Below, one piece after another: positions 22,412-37,261 of a stretch of 64,000 nucleotides of DNA (position 1 is its first letter; each line of letters opens with the position of its first letter). Under the pieces are notes generated by a model that saw only the letters and a program-made list of their open reading frames with translations, had not been told where the DNA came from and did not search any database. The stretch covers positions 24,051,056-24,115,055 of the forward strand of contig OX940868.1 in the NCBI GenBank assembly GCA_954871525.1, written 5' to 3'. A program made the position numbers and the translations under genes. This DNA comes from Parietaria judaica (lineage: Eukaryota; Streptophyta; Magnoliopsida; Rosales; Urticaceae).

Positions 22412-25400
22412 TGTGAAGGGTATTTCCGTAACTTCATGTACCGCTTTAATATTCTTTGCTGTAAAAAGTAAATAGTAATGTGGTAGGAAACGGAGCTTCT
22501 GTAAATGATACAAGTTGCTTTGCACTTCACTCTATTTTAACCCTAGAAATCAAGCTAGTACATATTCTTTATTATGGGAAATTGCATGAAAAAATGAATC
22601 TCATACTTGTAATCTAGCTTCTGGCTTCTCATCTTAGGAAATATTAATTTAATATTGGTTATATTTTTTGTGCTAATAAAATGATGAAATGAAACAAATC
22701 ACGCTTTCGATTTGAAAGAAAGGAAAAAGAAACTAGTTTTCGTGAGATAGTGAAGTGGTGTGTGAAGGACAAAGAGTTCTCTCTCAAATGAATTAGATAA
22801 AATTTGACTTGATGATATTTTATGATAAATTAATTTGTAATTAGCTATGCAATTTCGAAAATTAATCCAACGTAATTTCTATAGCACTCATAATTAGCGT
22901 TGAGTGTTCACATTCGAACGTTGGACAAATTTTGGACATTCTGGATAGCATTCTGCTGCTCGAGTATTCGACATTTCGAAAAGCTCAGTTTTTTTTTTCT
23001 TACTTCCAATAATGCTTCACTCAATGAATTTGGTATTTCTCTCTTGACAACATTATGGACTTCATAAAAAAGGTCATATTTCGTGTAGGATACAATATAT
23101 CTCATAATTGTCATTTAATATAGTCGGAAAAACAGTTGGTTTCAATACTAAAAACGGCACATATATGTTCCGTACCAGCGATTTCCTTTTCGTTAACGTA
23201 TAAGAACTTTTAGCGTATATTTACACTCACATGTAAACTGTTTTTAGGAAGCCAAAAGTTCATGAAGATAGAGATGTGAATGAAGGAGCTCTTTACTTAA
23301 TGCTCGAGAAAAAAAAATGGTGAGTATTGTAAAGGAGCTCTGAAATCACGAGAAAATTCGAGTTGTGAAAGCAAAAGCATCTCAAAGTCACGAGCATGAG
23401 CATCAAGATTATTGATAGATGATAAATAAAAACAACTTTATTTTGAAATAAATCTCTCTTTTATTTTGAATCTACATAATGATTCATTTGTAATAGACAA
23501 AAGTTATTCACATTTTAAAAATACAATACAAACTATCTCAATTTTAAAACATATACTATAAATTAAAGATTAAAGTAAACAAAAACAAAAAACAAAAAAA
23601 ACAAGAAACACTCACCTTGTTTTGGTCTCAATATATTTTCTTTAATTAAAAACCACAGAAACATGTTTTGGAGATTAAGGCTACCAAACACACACTATTT
23701 ACGTATCATATATAACTTAATTTTATTAAATATTTCTAAAAAAAAGTTTTGTTGAAAAGCTTATAGTAATGCTAATGCATATGCTTTAGATAAACAAATA
23801 AATAAAAATAATCACACTTATTATAAACTGAATTAGGTAAGATAAAAGTCACAAAAAGGTCTATATTTTGTGATGAAGACTTCTTAGTGTGGCGCATTAT
23901 AAATTAATTTTGGCATGTTCATTAATGATCAACACTATATTTTACACTATTTTTTTTAATCAAATAAATATATTATGCAATCAGCTTTTAAGCCACGGAG
24001 GCTATATATACATGCATGCTAGTATACTATCCGTAATCCGCAGGTATCCGACCCCGAAACATCACAACAAAAACCAAAAGTGTACTAATAACCCAAGCCA
24101 AGAGAACAATAATTTTCGTGAATCTAAAACAAAACCAAATAATCTGAAAGTGAAATATTTAAAAACATGAAAATTTGAAAAACCAAAATATAAGACAAAT
24201 TTTGACTGAAAAAATTGGACTCAAACAGACAATAATATAAATTGTTTCATTTAATGAAAGAGAAAGTTCTGATGAGAGTTAGAATTTCGTCTTCACGACA
24301 GAGAAAGTACAAAGATGAAACCCGGTCTTACGGTTGAACATGGTTCCGCCTTTGGTCACAGCCATAACCTCGGTTTCTCGCAAACCTTCATTCATCTGCA
24401 ACCGGACTAGCTAGCCAGTACCCAAATATCGCAACGATTGTTTCAAATAAAATGGTGGCCGAGATTACTTGCATTCTTTTTATCTAAGTTCCAAATACCA
24501 TTAACTACTGAAGAAAAATTGATGGTTCGATTTTACTAGTGGATTTTGTTTGGTTTACCAATGAGTTTGTACACGATAATATATATTACTATGCATGTTG
24601 GTTACAAATTTAATTTTATATAAAAAAATAAGGGTTTTATATGCAAATTTGAAACAAATATAGGTGTAATTTTTATGCAAGAATAAATAAATATATAAGT
24701 TATAACTATAACTTTGATACAAATATAGTGTTAAAATAAAAACAAAAACTTATGAGAAACTTCATATTTAGTGGAAAACTTATAAACGGCAACGGGATAC
24801 TCCGTGAAAACTTGGAAAACGACAACGGAAAAAGATTAAAAAAATGTTAATAGGTCCGAGAAACGGATCAGTAGTCAATAGCAACTCATGGGTCACTCGC
24901 AAAATTTAGAACCTGCTTTTAATATTCTCTTGGAATCCTAATAGAGTGCACTGAGAGAGCTCTTTTCCTACTTCGAGACCTGATATGTAAGCACATCATA
25001 TTACTTTTTCATAAACATATGAGTTCAAAAGCTAAAGGGGCAATTAAATTCATATGTTATTCACTTTCAAAAGCAGTTAAGATTCTTCCATTGCCAACCG
25101 GTCCTGTAATCATTTGAGCATTAAAATACTGGAGATCAAGTACAAAAATATTCTGTCAAGCCTCTATATTATATATATATTACATAGATTAATCATAAAT
25201 ATATAGACATTTGTTGGGCCTTTATATCTTATTGAAACATAAACTAATGGTGGTCTTTGTCATTTGCAGGGTGTTGCTTACTTGGAAAGAAGAGCTTTTG
25301 GCTGATACATATGATGTCTTATGAGGCTCCACTATATTTTGTGATTTTTGAGCATGGAAAAATATAATAATATATTATATTTTTGTACTTGCGATGGTCG

Positions 25401-25594
25401 ATTTCTTAAGTCTTAAATGAGAAAAAGATCTAGCTAGCTATGGCATGCATGGTTGAAGAAAAAGAACATAGAAAATGGTGTCATCACCACCATACTAAAT
25501 ATCCTAGTATTCCATTAATGTACATCATGTCATTGTCACACATCAAACAAATTATGAAAGGATTTATCAAGCGTAGCCAAGATTAAATGTACTC
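22412..25594. other. AT-rich intergenic region
   Basis: No recognisable gene. A minus-strand 38-codon frame at about 24287-24403 follows a cag acceptor-like site, but matches no family I know. The rest is AT-rich with poly-A runs. Confidence 0.5.
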
Positions 25595-26350
25595 AGTGGC
25601 GGAGCTAGGATTTCAATCTAAGTGGTGCCTTTAATGTAAATAATAAAATAAAATAAAATAAAATAAAATAAAATAAAATCAAGTATACAGTTAACAACAA
25701 TCGCAACAAGTAATGCCGGTATCCAATATCTTTTCAAAATATTACAACGTCGCAACAATAACAATTCTACGTTTAAAAAAATCCACAAATAACTGCTATA
25801 AGAAAAAGCATAGAAAAAAAGCGACAAACTTAGTGAGCAACGAAAACAGAGCCAGAACCGACGACCAAAATGATGCGAGAACCGAGACATCATCGGTGGG
25901 CCCCGAAACACTGTCGCTTGAAAATACTTTGGTTTCAATCTTTTTTCTAGCTTTATTTTACAAAAGTGTACACAAAACACTCTCGCTTGAAAAATAAGAA
26001 CTGGCTGTAAGCAGTAAATTATGCATGTGAGAGTCGGAGTGACGGCGACGGCGAGAACCGGCAAGGAAAGGTGAGAACCGATTGTATGAAAATTTCAGCA
26101 ACGGCAAGGGCGTGAACTGAGTTGTAGAGATGGCGAGGAGTGAGTCGCACCGACGACGAGGACCGAGTCGTAGCGACAGCGGGAACTGAGTCACATCGAC
26201 TGGGAGAGTGAGAACTGACGGCAAGGAAGACGAGAGCGAGAACCAACGAGTAGCTAGGGCAAGGAGAGCGACTGTTTGAATAAGGAGAGTTATGTATATA
26301 TATAATTTAAAAAAAAAAATCAGGTGGTGCCCTTACTCTCACTGCCATGC
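25595..26350. repeat. Probable decayed DNA transposon with simple repeats
   Basis: The block opens with cagtggcggagctagga and aagtggtgcc and closes with caggtggtgcccttactc then actgcc, giving partly inverted ends that start with CAGTG. It contains an (AAAAT)n run at about 25645-25679 and a degenerate internal repeat of gagaac(c/t)g(a/g)gt units near 26030-26250. The ends resemble hAT-type termini, but no exact 8-bp target duplication was found. The small open frames inside are not convincing genes. Confidence 0.4.
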
Positions 26351-27508
26351 ATGTACTCGCATAATAAGATATATTCACAGTGTTAGAACAGGCTGACGTC
26401 ACTTGAACAAGCGTGTTTATAAGATGACATCTTCTCACACAATTACAGATTGATTTTGCAATTGAACTTGATCATTTATAATTATATATAGTAGGGTTAA
26501 TCAATCTCAAACGAGTATCGATCTAAAATAATATAATCCAATTAAGGTACGTAATTAAGCGAATAAAACATATAAATATCATTTTGCAGAGGGGCATGTT
26601 AAGAATCTTATAAAAATAAATAAGCTCGATTGCAGAAGATTATGAATTACCTCTTTTCTTATGAATTTGTTATGTAAAAATTATCGATCGTGTAATTAAA
26701 ATGCATTGAAATTGGATATATTGAAAGACTAATTAAACCATTTGTACAACTTAGACCTAATAATAATATTGACATTAAATGTTTATCCATTAATATTATT
26801 CATACTCATACGCGTTTAAGACCTAATATTTTGGAGTATCATAAAATGTCAATTGTGTCAAAGTCATGACTTGATGATATGTCATTATATGTATCGATTG
26901 ACGAGTATAAACCTAAAACAACGCCAAATTACATAACCCACGAAACAAGGCTTGAAGTTCATTAACCTAGTCAACTTTCCACTTCTTATTATTGGATCAT
27001 CTTATCATAAACCTCGTTCCTTATTAGCTCAGAGAATACAGTATGGGCACAAATATTCAAACGATATAATACACAGATATATATATATATATATATAATT
27101 CCCACCTATTAGTAGTACCCCACTAGTTTGTACTTGCTAGGCTTAAAAAATGGGTACAACAATGCAACACATGCTTATTGTTAGATGCATCTTGTTGTGT
27201 CTTCCATTTGTAATAGCCTTAATGCTTCGAAGTTTGAACAATATATATATATATATATATATCATATAGTTATAATTCCTTAAATTCTGCTAAGAATGCA
27301 CATCAGCATGACATGTCATACCATGTTTATCCATTCAGATTCCGCCGCTTGCCCTAATTAGTATTTCTTGGCCATGATTGAGATCCACTCACTCATGTAA
27401 ACCCTAACACAACATGCATGTCATGATATACAATGATCGATGTTCTTGGCTATAAGAACCTAATTTCCAATAACGATTAGAATCCAACAAGTACTGAAAA
27501 CCTTCATA
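26351..27508. other. Aspartyl-protease upstream region
   Basis: AT-rich intergenic DNA with (TA)n runs near 27077-27097 and 27240-27261. A TATA-like tataag lies at 27451, 58 bases before the protease ATG, a fitting distance for its core promoter. Nothing else was recognised. Confidence 0.5.
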
Positions 27509-29011
27509 ATGTCTTACCTTGGTCTTTTATTGGTAGCAATATGCTTCATGAGCTATCATACAGTTCTAGTCAACGGTCAAAATAGGAGTGATGATTCACT
27601 AGTACTCCTTAGCCTTAAACACTCTAGGGCTACTCTTTTGATTCCAAAAACCCTATCGAAATCCAAAAAACTAGTTCGCCGATCAAGCACTGCGTTTACG
27701 AGGAAGCAGTCGGAATCAGAGCATGTGGCCACGGTCATGGAGTCGCTAAGGGCAGTCCGAGACGGATTCGTCATGCCTCTCTATCTCGGTACACCTCCAC
27801 AAGTAGTTCAAGTGTTCATGGACACGGGAAGTGACCTCACGTGGGTTCCTTGCTCGAACGACATGCCGTTCGACTGCTTGGACTGTGATGATTTCGGGAG
27901 CAACAAGCTAATCGCGTCCTTCTCCCCTTCCCGTTCCTCTACCTCGCTTAGAGATCTTTGTAGTAGCTCATTCTGCGTTGATATACACAGCTCTGACAAC
28001 TATATCGATGCGTGTGCAATGGCTGGTTGCTCGTTGAGAACCCTCGTCGAGTCCTCTTGCCCTAGGCCTTGCCCTTCTTTTGCCTACACCTATGGTGCAG
28101 GAGGAGTGGTCACTGGGTTGCTAGCTAGGGACACTCTTAGGGTTCATGAAAACTTACCGAGCCCTAATCTCACTAGGGAAATACAAAGTTTTGCATTTGG
28201 GTGTATTGGGTCATCTTATAGAGAGCCTATGGGAATTGTAGGGTTTGGTAGAGGAACTCTCTCTCTCCCATCCCAACTAGGGTTTCTCCAAAAGGGCTTC
28301 TCCCACTGTTTCTTGCCCTTCAAGTTTGCCAACAACCCTAACATGTCAAGCCCTCTAGTCATAGGAGACGTTTCCGCTTCTTCCGACGATGAAGAAAGCT
28401 TGCAATTCACGCCAATGCTGAAGAGCCAGGTGTACCCCAACTACTACTATATAGGTCTAGAGGCCATAACCGTAGGCGATTCTAGCGCAAGCACCAAAGT
28501 CCCCATGAGGCTGAGAGAGTTTGATTCACAAGGCAATGGAGGAATGTTGATCGACTCGGGCACAACATACACACACTTGCCTGACCCAATCTATTCTCAG
28601 CTTCTTTCCTCCCTTCGCACGGCCATACCCTATCCTCGAGCCACCGACATCGAGAGTAGAACCGGGTTTGATCTTTGCTATAGAGTCCCATACACAAATG
28701 GGGCCACTTTCGTAGCAGAAGAGCCTGACCTTCTTCCAGCAATCACTCTCCATTTCTTGAACAATGCGAGCCTCGTGTTGTCGGCGGGGAGCCACTTCTA
28801 TGCCATGGGAGCACCGAAGAACTCGACAGTGGCAAAGTGTTTGTTGTTTCAGAGCATGGAAGATGGCGAGTACGGGCCCGCCGGAGTGTTGGGGAGCTTT
28901 CAGCAGCAGAACGTGAAGGTTGTGTACGACTTGGACAACGAGAGGATTGGCTTTCAGGAGATGGATTGTACTTCCTTTGCAGCCTCTCATGGGCTTCACA
29001 AGATGCCCTAA
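27509..29011 (+). CDS. Secreted pepsin-like (A1) aspartyl protease
   Basis: One uninterrupted frame of 500 residues from a true ATG. Residues 1-23 form a hydrophobic signal peptide ending near VNG, followed by a propeptide of about 60 residues. The two catalytic motifs are DTGSDLTWV (D105) and LIDSGTTYT (D349). A Cys-rich insert between about 115 and 190 (FDCLDCDD, CSSSFC, CAMAGC, CPRPC) is typical of plant nepenthesin-like or atypical aspartyl proteases that pass through the secretory pathway. NLT and NAS sites could be glycosylated. Length and intronless structure match the family. The C-terminus carries no GPI-anchor-like hydrophobic tail, so a soluble apoplastic or vacuolar enzyme is likely. 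The substrate is unknown. From memory, a protease of this type neighbours NPR3 in Arabidopsis (At5g45120). Confidence 0.93.
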   Translation: MSYLGLLLVAICFMSYHTVLVNGQNRSDDSLVLLSLKHSRATLLIPKTLSKSKKLVRRSSTAFTRKQSESEHVATVMESLRAVRDGFVMPLYLGTPPQVVQVFMDTGSDLTWVPCSNDMPFDCLDCDDFGSNKLIASFSPSRSSTSLRDLCSSSFCVDIHSSDNYIDACAMAGCSLRTLVESSCPRPCPSFAYTYGAGGVVTGLLARDTLRVHENLPSPNLTREIQSFAFGCIGSSYREPMGIVGFGRGTLSLPSQLGFLQKGFSHCFLPFKFANNPNMSSPLVIGDVSASSDDEESLQFTPMLKSQVYPNYYYIGLEAITVGDSSASTKVPMRLREFDSQGNGGMLIDSGTTYTHLPDPIYSQLLSSLRTAIPYPRATDIESRTGFDLCYRVPYTNGATFVAEEPDLLPAITLHFLNNASLVLSAGSHFYAMGAPKNSTVAKCLLFQSMEDGEYGPAGVLGSFQQQNVKVVYDLDNERIGFQEMDCTSFAASHGLHKMP

Positions 29012-30081
29012 TTTCGCAAGCTGTTTTAAGGTTTTGTATCAGGTGAGCGTTTTTCAATTTCTTGTATGCTTTGTGGAATGGAACCTGATCGTGTCTCCAG
29101 GGTATCTTGTTTTTCAATTTCACAACCTACCTTTCTTTCATTATATAATATGTTCTTAATTTGTATGAATGATTAAGTCTAACTTTCAATCACACTTTAT
29201 ATTATAATAAAATTTGCGTTCGTTAAGCTATTTACATTAAGGTGTATTATATATACATATATAGTTATAGACATATTTATTTAATCATTTTTTACGTTAC
29301 AGTTGGATTTATTCCGATTGCGTAAGGACAAGCAATGTGGAGCAATAATATATTGTATAATAATATTACTATTCAATTCTTAGATATGATATTATGTATA
29401 TATATTAATATATATCATCTATGCGTCAGGGGCACATGCAACGTAAAAAAATGAACTATTTAATAATTAAAGTAATAAACATTATGATAAATAACATGAA
29501 AAAATTATCAGAAAAAAAAAGTACGGACATTATTGTTGTGCATGTGTGGATATTAGACTAAAGAAAACTGTTCGGGAATTAAATGTTCCGTTCTTGCGCG
29601 CATTCATCCGAATATTTCGAATCAAAATATAAATTAAAAACGATAGAATCATGAGACACCAAGATTTAGAACAAAATCGAACTTAATTGGCCGTCCTCAA
29701 AGCTTAGCTAAACGGGTGGATTTAACCTTTTAAGTTCTACATAAAATAATATAAAGTACCGTTAAGGAATTCATACACTGAAAAATATGCTCATCATAAT
29801 TTATCATAATATTGGAACAAAATTCCAAATTATATATAACATTTCTGATATTGATCATAATATTATATCCTAAATTTTAAGTCACCAACCTTTAAAATAA
29901 CAGACGTATAGCGTATGTTTGTTTTGAATTACCACATTTTCAATTGGTACATTTCTGCGAGTGTATAGATATTAAATTTACTAAACAACATTTTACACAA
30001 ACATCTTAATTGGAAAACGTAACGCATTGCTCTAAACAAAATTCAATATACGCATATGTAAAAATAAATAAAAAAAATTAA
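29012..30081. other. AT-rich intergenic region
   Basis: Holds the 3' ends of the convergent protease and polcalcin genes. No reading frame, RNA gene or transposon ends were recognised. Confidence 0.5.
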
Positions 30082-30330
30082 TTAGAAGAGCTTGGTGAAA
30101 ACGTCTTTCATGAGTTGTTGATTCGCGGATTGGAAAGAGCAAAGTTCCTCGAGCGAGATGAAGCCGTCACTGTCGCTATCGATCTCCGCCATTCGGCGCC
30201 TAACTTCCTCGGGCGAGCCCGCTCCGAGTGCGTTCAGCGCATCCGCAAGCTCGGACCACGAGATTTTGCCGTCGCCGTTGGCGTCGAAGCGCTTGAAGAG
30301 ACGCTCGCATAGTGCCTTCTCGTCGGCCAT
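30082..30330 (-). CDS. Polcalcin (two-EF-hand pollen calcium-binding protein)
   Basis: An intronless 82-residue frame. Two canonical EF-hand loops are visible: residues 16-27 (D-A-N-G-D-G to E27) and 51-62 (D-S-D-S-D-G to E62), with all calcium-ligand positions filled. The short N-terminus, close spacing of the two hands and C-terminal [11 protein letters not shown] helix match polcalcins (Bet v 4, Ole e 3, Phl p 7 type). Polcalcins are small cytosolic Ca2+ sensors of pollen and common cross-reactive allergens. The length is typical for the family. Pollen expression is inferred from the family, not from the sequence. Confidence 0.93.
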   Translation of the reverse strand: MADEKALCERLFKRFDANGDGKISWSELADALNALGAGSPEEVRRRMAEIDSDSDGFISLEELCSFQSANQQLMKDVFTKLF

Positions 30331-31100
30331 AATTTTTTCCCTTGTTTATTTAGCTCTAAGTATAATTTGTTTGATTGAAGCGATTGTGTTTGAAAATTAG
30401 GGTTTTTATGTGAATTTCAAGATGCAATACGTGCGGTAGTGCTCAATTTGGAACTTGTAGTGGTGTTGCTTTTGAATCGGATCACCATTGAAACAAGAGA
30501 AGGTAAATTTGTTTTAGGATTTTATTTAGAGATATTGTGGTATAAGTACCAGATCTTGTCGTGTGTCGATATACTCTTGATAATCAAGGCTATAAAACAA
30601 AGTTGAAATCTAATTTCTTCCGTCTCGAGTTAACGTCTGCTAACTTAGAGACACGTTTACGTCTAGTTAATAAAGTATGAATAATTAATGTTTTCGGAGT
30701 TTCATACGTACACGTGTCCCTCGTTTTAATAGATTTCTTTTCTTTTTTTCCTTGTCATTTTTATTTTCAATATTTGACTTTTTTTTGCGTGTGTAAGTTT
30801 TCTCTGTTTTTGTCGTTTTTCAATCACTTAACCTTTCTCTTTCTTTTGATGAACAACACATGCAATTGCTGAAAGATTACAATTTAAAAGCTTCGAAAAC
30901 ATTATCTATAAATTATAATTTATAAACTACAAGCTCCAACAATGTTGCAAACAAATGGTCTCAAAAATAAAATAAAATTTATCCAAAAATTTAAGATTTG
31001 CTTCTACTATCACAAGCCATCTTCTTAAGTGTAAAAACTTTGACTAATCTAATGAGGTATAGAAACACTCGATAACCACACATGGTCGAATCGGAGACTC
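30331..31100. other. Polcalcin upstream region
   Basis: Contains the leader and promoter of the leftward polcalcin gene, and the 3' end of RIO2 at the right. No other feature was recognised. Confidence 0.5.
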
Positions 31101-33984
<2,884 letters not shown>

Positions 33985-35626
33985 AGCTTGCGATCGATCC
34001 TTTTCTAATCTTGAGAACAAAAGGATATCAATTGAATCGCAGAAACCGAAGCCACCATCGTCGGACAAAGAATTTACAGAAGAAAAGATGGTTGAAATCG
34101 ATGATGGAATGAGTACCTGAGAGATTGGCGGCTTGAGGAGTTGAGCGATTGGAGACGAAGATGAAGCTATCTACTATGTTTTATGAATTATGATTTATTA
34201 TTTTAGGGTTTATTACGACTTTAGGTTATAAATCAAACCCAATTATATATTATATTATATACACAAGTGAGTGACGTGTACTAAATATATATATATATTT
34301 TTGGGTTAATTTCGAAAAATATGTACCAATAGTTTTACAAAAAGCACCGATAAGTTTAAATTCTTTTTTTTATCCGAACCATTACTCTTAATCTTATACT
34401 ATATATAAGACAATGTACGTATCTTTATATAATATCAAATAATTGGAATTTTGTGCACATAAATTTTTTTATAACTTATTGATACTTTTACCAAAAACCT
34501 ATATCTTTTATTTTATAAATTTGATTTTTTAACGATTATTTAGAAACAAAAATTTAGCCACTGCAGTCTTAAATCCTTGTTAATACCAACAAAAATATAT
34601 ATTTTTGAAACTTTATAATAGTGAAACGTGCTTATTCTTAAATTACATTAAATAATTTAAAAATAGTCTGAGTTTTGAAAATAAAATAAAAAATTAGTCC
34701 ATTCGAATTTTAACCGTTAAGTTAAGAAAAGAAAAAAAAAACCTATACCAAGTTACCAACCAACTATTATGAAATTAAAAATTTGTGCTTATGTCATCAT
34801 TAATTCAGTAAATAATATTATTTTAAAAGAAAAAATATGAATTTAAGTCTCTCTCTTATTTAGAATTATTTTGTTATACAATTTCCTATAATCGATGAGC
34901 ATTTTATATTTGGCTATTTAACTTAAATTTGCATCATTAAAATATTTTATGTTTAAATTAATAAAATTTTATCATTATAATGCAATTATTTATAGTAGCT
35001 ATCTAATTAAAAATTATTTTAAAATATTGTATTCAGATGCTTAAAAAACAAACCGACTTAATTTTTAATCATTCAAATTAAATGATAACATCTAAATATT
35101 CAGACCAGCATTAAGGTTCAGACCTCTTAATTTAAAATGAAAAAAAAAATGAAATCTAAGTAGCATACTATTTAATATTTATGTTTATTATGAAATGTAA
35201 AAATTACTATTGATATTAGATCGGACTCATCGCCGTTTGTTGACTTTCCAGTATTAGATACTTAAACTTTTGAGGATTAGGGGAGTCTGACCTTCTACTA
35301 GCCGTGGGTCAGATGCCGGGTCCTTCAACCTGTAACCGCAAGATCTAAGAACCTACGTTGGGGTGCTCGGAACGACTTCGAGATATAAATTGCTGACTTG
35401 TATCCCGAATAGCTTCCAACCCTACACCAAGCAAGATTATCAACTTATGATTACATTGTATTTAAATAAATTGCAAAAATAATTAAGTGAAATTAAAAAA
35501 GAATTTTCATACAAAGGACTAGAATAAGGTGAAATTACCCAAACGCCACTTCGAAGTCCTCCTTCTCCGTTGAGATACAGAAATCACTCTTCCACCAGCT
35601 AGGGTTTCGGCTGAGCTCCGATCGCC
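33985..35626. other. Intergenic region between divergent RIO2 and RPS19
   Basis: Contains the RIO2 leader on the left and the RPS19 promoter on the right. A moderately GC-rich segment near 35220-35450 differs from the AT-rich surroundings but encodes no recognisable protein; it may be a transposon scrap. Confidence 0.5.
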
Positions 35627-37261
35627 ATGGCTCTGAGATCGGCGGCTATGGCGGCTCCTCGCGGTTGGCTTAGGCGCCTTTTCTCCACATTACCCTCCGA
35701 GAAGCCCGACCTTGGGGCAAACCTCTTCGCCTCAGGCAAGTTTTCCCTTCGCTAGGTTTGCTTGCTCGAAGCTATAGATGTGTGATCTCTATTCGCCATG
35801 GTTAGATAGATCACAGCTATGTCCTGGAATTAGGTTTAACCATGAAATTGAGCAATGTCGATGTTTGTTTAGAACACAGTGAGGAATCCATAGCGAGGCT
35901 GAAAAGTAGTAGGTTTTTTCGTCTATCAGTATGGAAAACCTGGAGAAATTGAATATCCTCGTCGAATTTTGCATTTCGAGAAGATTGTCGACTTCCAACG
36001 TGTCCGGGCCTCCTGAATTCTATGTCGAAATTCTTATCGGCGATTATCTGAGTGGAAGCTTATCTTTTTCGAATAGGGCATGGAGAACGGGATTTGAATG
36101 CCTATCCTCAATAAATTACCATTCGAGCGCTTTCCCTAAACGCCCCTAATAAGTTTGTAACAACTTTGTGAAGTGACTCTTAAAGCTATATAGAGAGAGT
36201 GTAATTGGAATGCTCACACATGTATCTAAAGCTTGTAACTAACACCGGAAAATAGGAGTTGTACACCGAGTAATTGATGTATATCGTCACTTATGTATGA
36301 AGCGTCAGAGCAATACTAGAAAACGCTAAAGGGCTTTGGTTACTGATTGAGGTTATAATTATGGTCTCTGTTAAGTTATACTGTTCTCGTAAAGTCTAAA
36401 ATTGTGCCAAGAATTTTGCTTCCACGGAAACTGTTCAAGCGAAACTGCAGGTTCGTCTTCTTGTAAGAGCACATTTTCACCAATAAGAGTGATTTGATTG
36501 CATTGTCCACATTCTGTTTTGTTTTCGCAGAAGCTCGTGTCGAAATAGAATAGTCTGAGAGAATGGAAGCTCGTAGCAATTAATTGTTAACTACATGTTT
36601 AGCTATAAATTAATGTTTGAAAAAGATTTGTATGCTTTCTAAAGTACGCAGATAGACGAAAAATAGATGAATAAGGAAAATCACTAAGCTTAGAAGCCTG
36701 ATTATTTCCTTCCTCGGTATAGTACTCTGCAACCAATAAATGTTGCTATACAAAACCCGAGCTTGGCGCTAGTGCTACAAAAGCCGAACTTATGATATAG
36801 CATAAGTTTCTAGGACATCGAAAATAATATATCAAAATGTTTAATTCACTAGTTTTGATCCGAGTCTGCTATTGTTTTTGTCTCTTTTAAGTCTTTCTTG
36901 TCTCTATGTATGAAAAATTTGTTCATCGGTTATGAATAAAATGGTAATTTCCCATGAAACAGGATCAGTGCCTCCGCAACGAACTATATGGAAAGACTGT
37001 TTCGTGGATGCGTTTCTCTTGAGAATAAAGAACAACAAAGAGCTTCTTATGAACCGGAAAGTCTGGTCTCGAAGGTCAACTATTCTGCCGGAGTTTGTGG
37101 GCTGCACATTCCGAATATACAACGGAAAAACGCACGTCCGTTGTAAGATCACTGAAGACAAGGTCGGTCACAAATTCGGAGAGTTTGCTCTGACACGAAA
37201 GCGGAAAGTTAAAGTTCAGGCCAAGAAGCAAATCCCGGGGAAAAAGAAGGCAAAGAAATAG
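35627..37261 (+). CDS. RPS19: Mitochondrial ribosomal protein S19, nuclear-encoded
   Basis: Two exons, 35627-35735 and 36963-37261, join to 135 residues. The first exon is a mitochondrial presequence: [20 protein letters not shown] is Arg/Ala-rich with no acidic residue. The second exon is the complete S19 body, with the [12 protein letters not shown] start, [35 protein letters not shown] and a lysine-rich tail. uS19 lies in the head of the small mitoribosomal subunit. The architecture, with the targeting exon separated by a 1.2-kb intron from an organelle-like body, is the classic outcome of mitochondrion-to-nucleus transfer. No RNA-binding domain is fused, unlike what is reported for Arabidopsis. 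The only frame-preserving splice uses a GC donor (CAG|GCAAGT), because the next GT lies beyond an in-frame TAG. Confidence 0.9.

Noticed and set aside
36932..36962. Independent start of RPS19 at the ATG near 36932
   Set aside because: It would give a protein without a mitochondrial presequence; the 35627 exon supplies one in phase and the acceptor at 36961-36962 is good.
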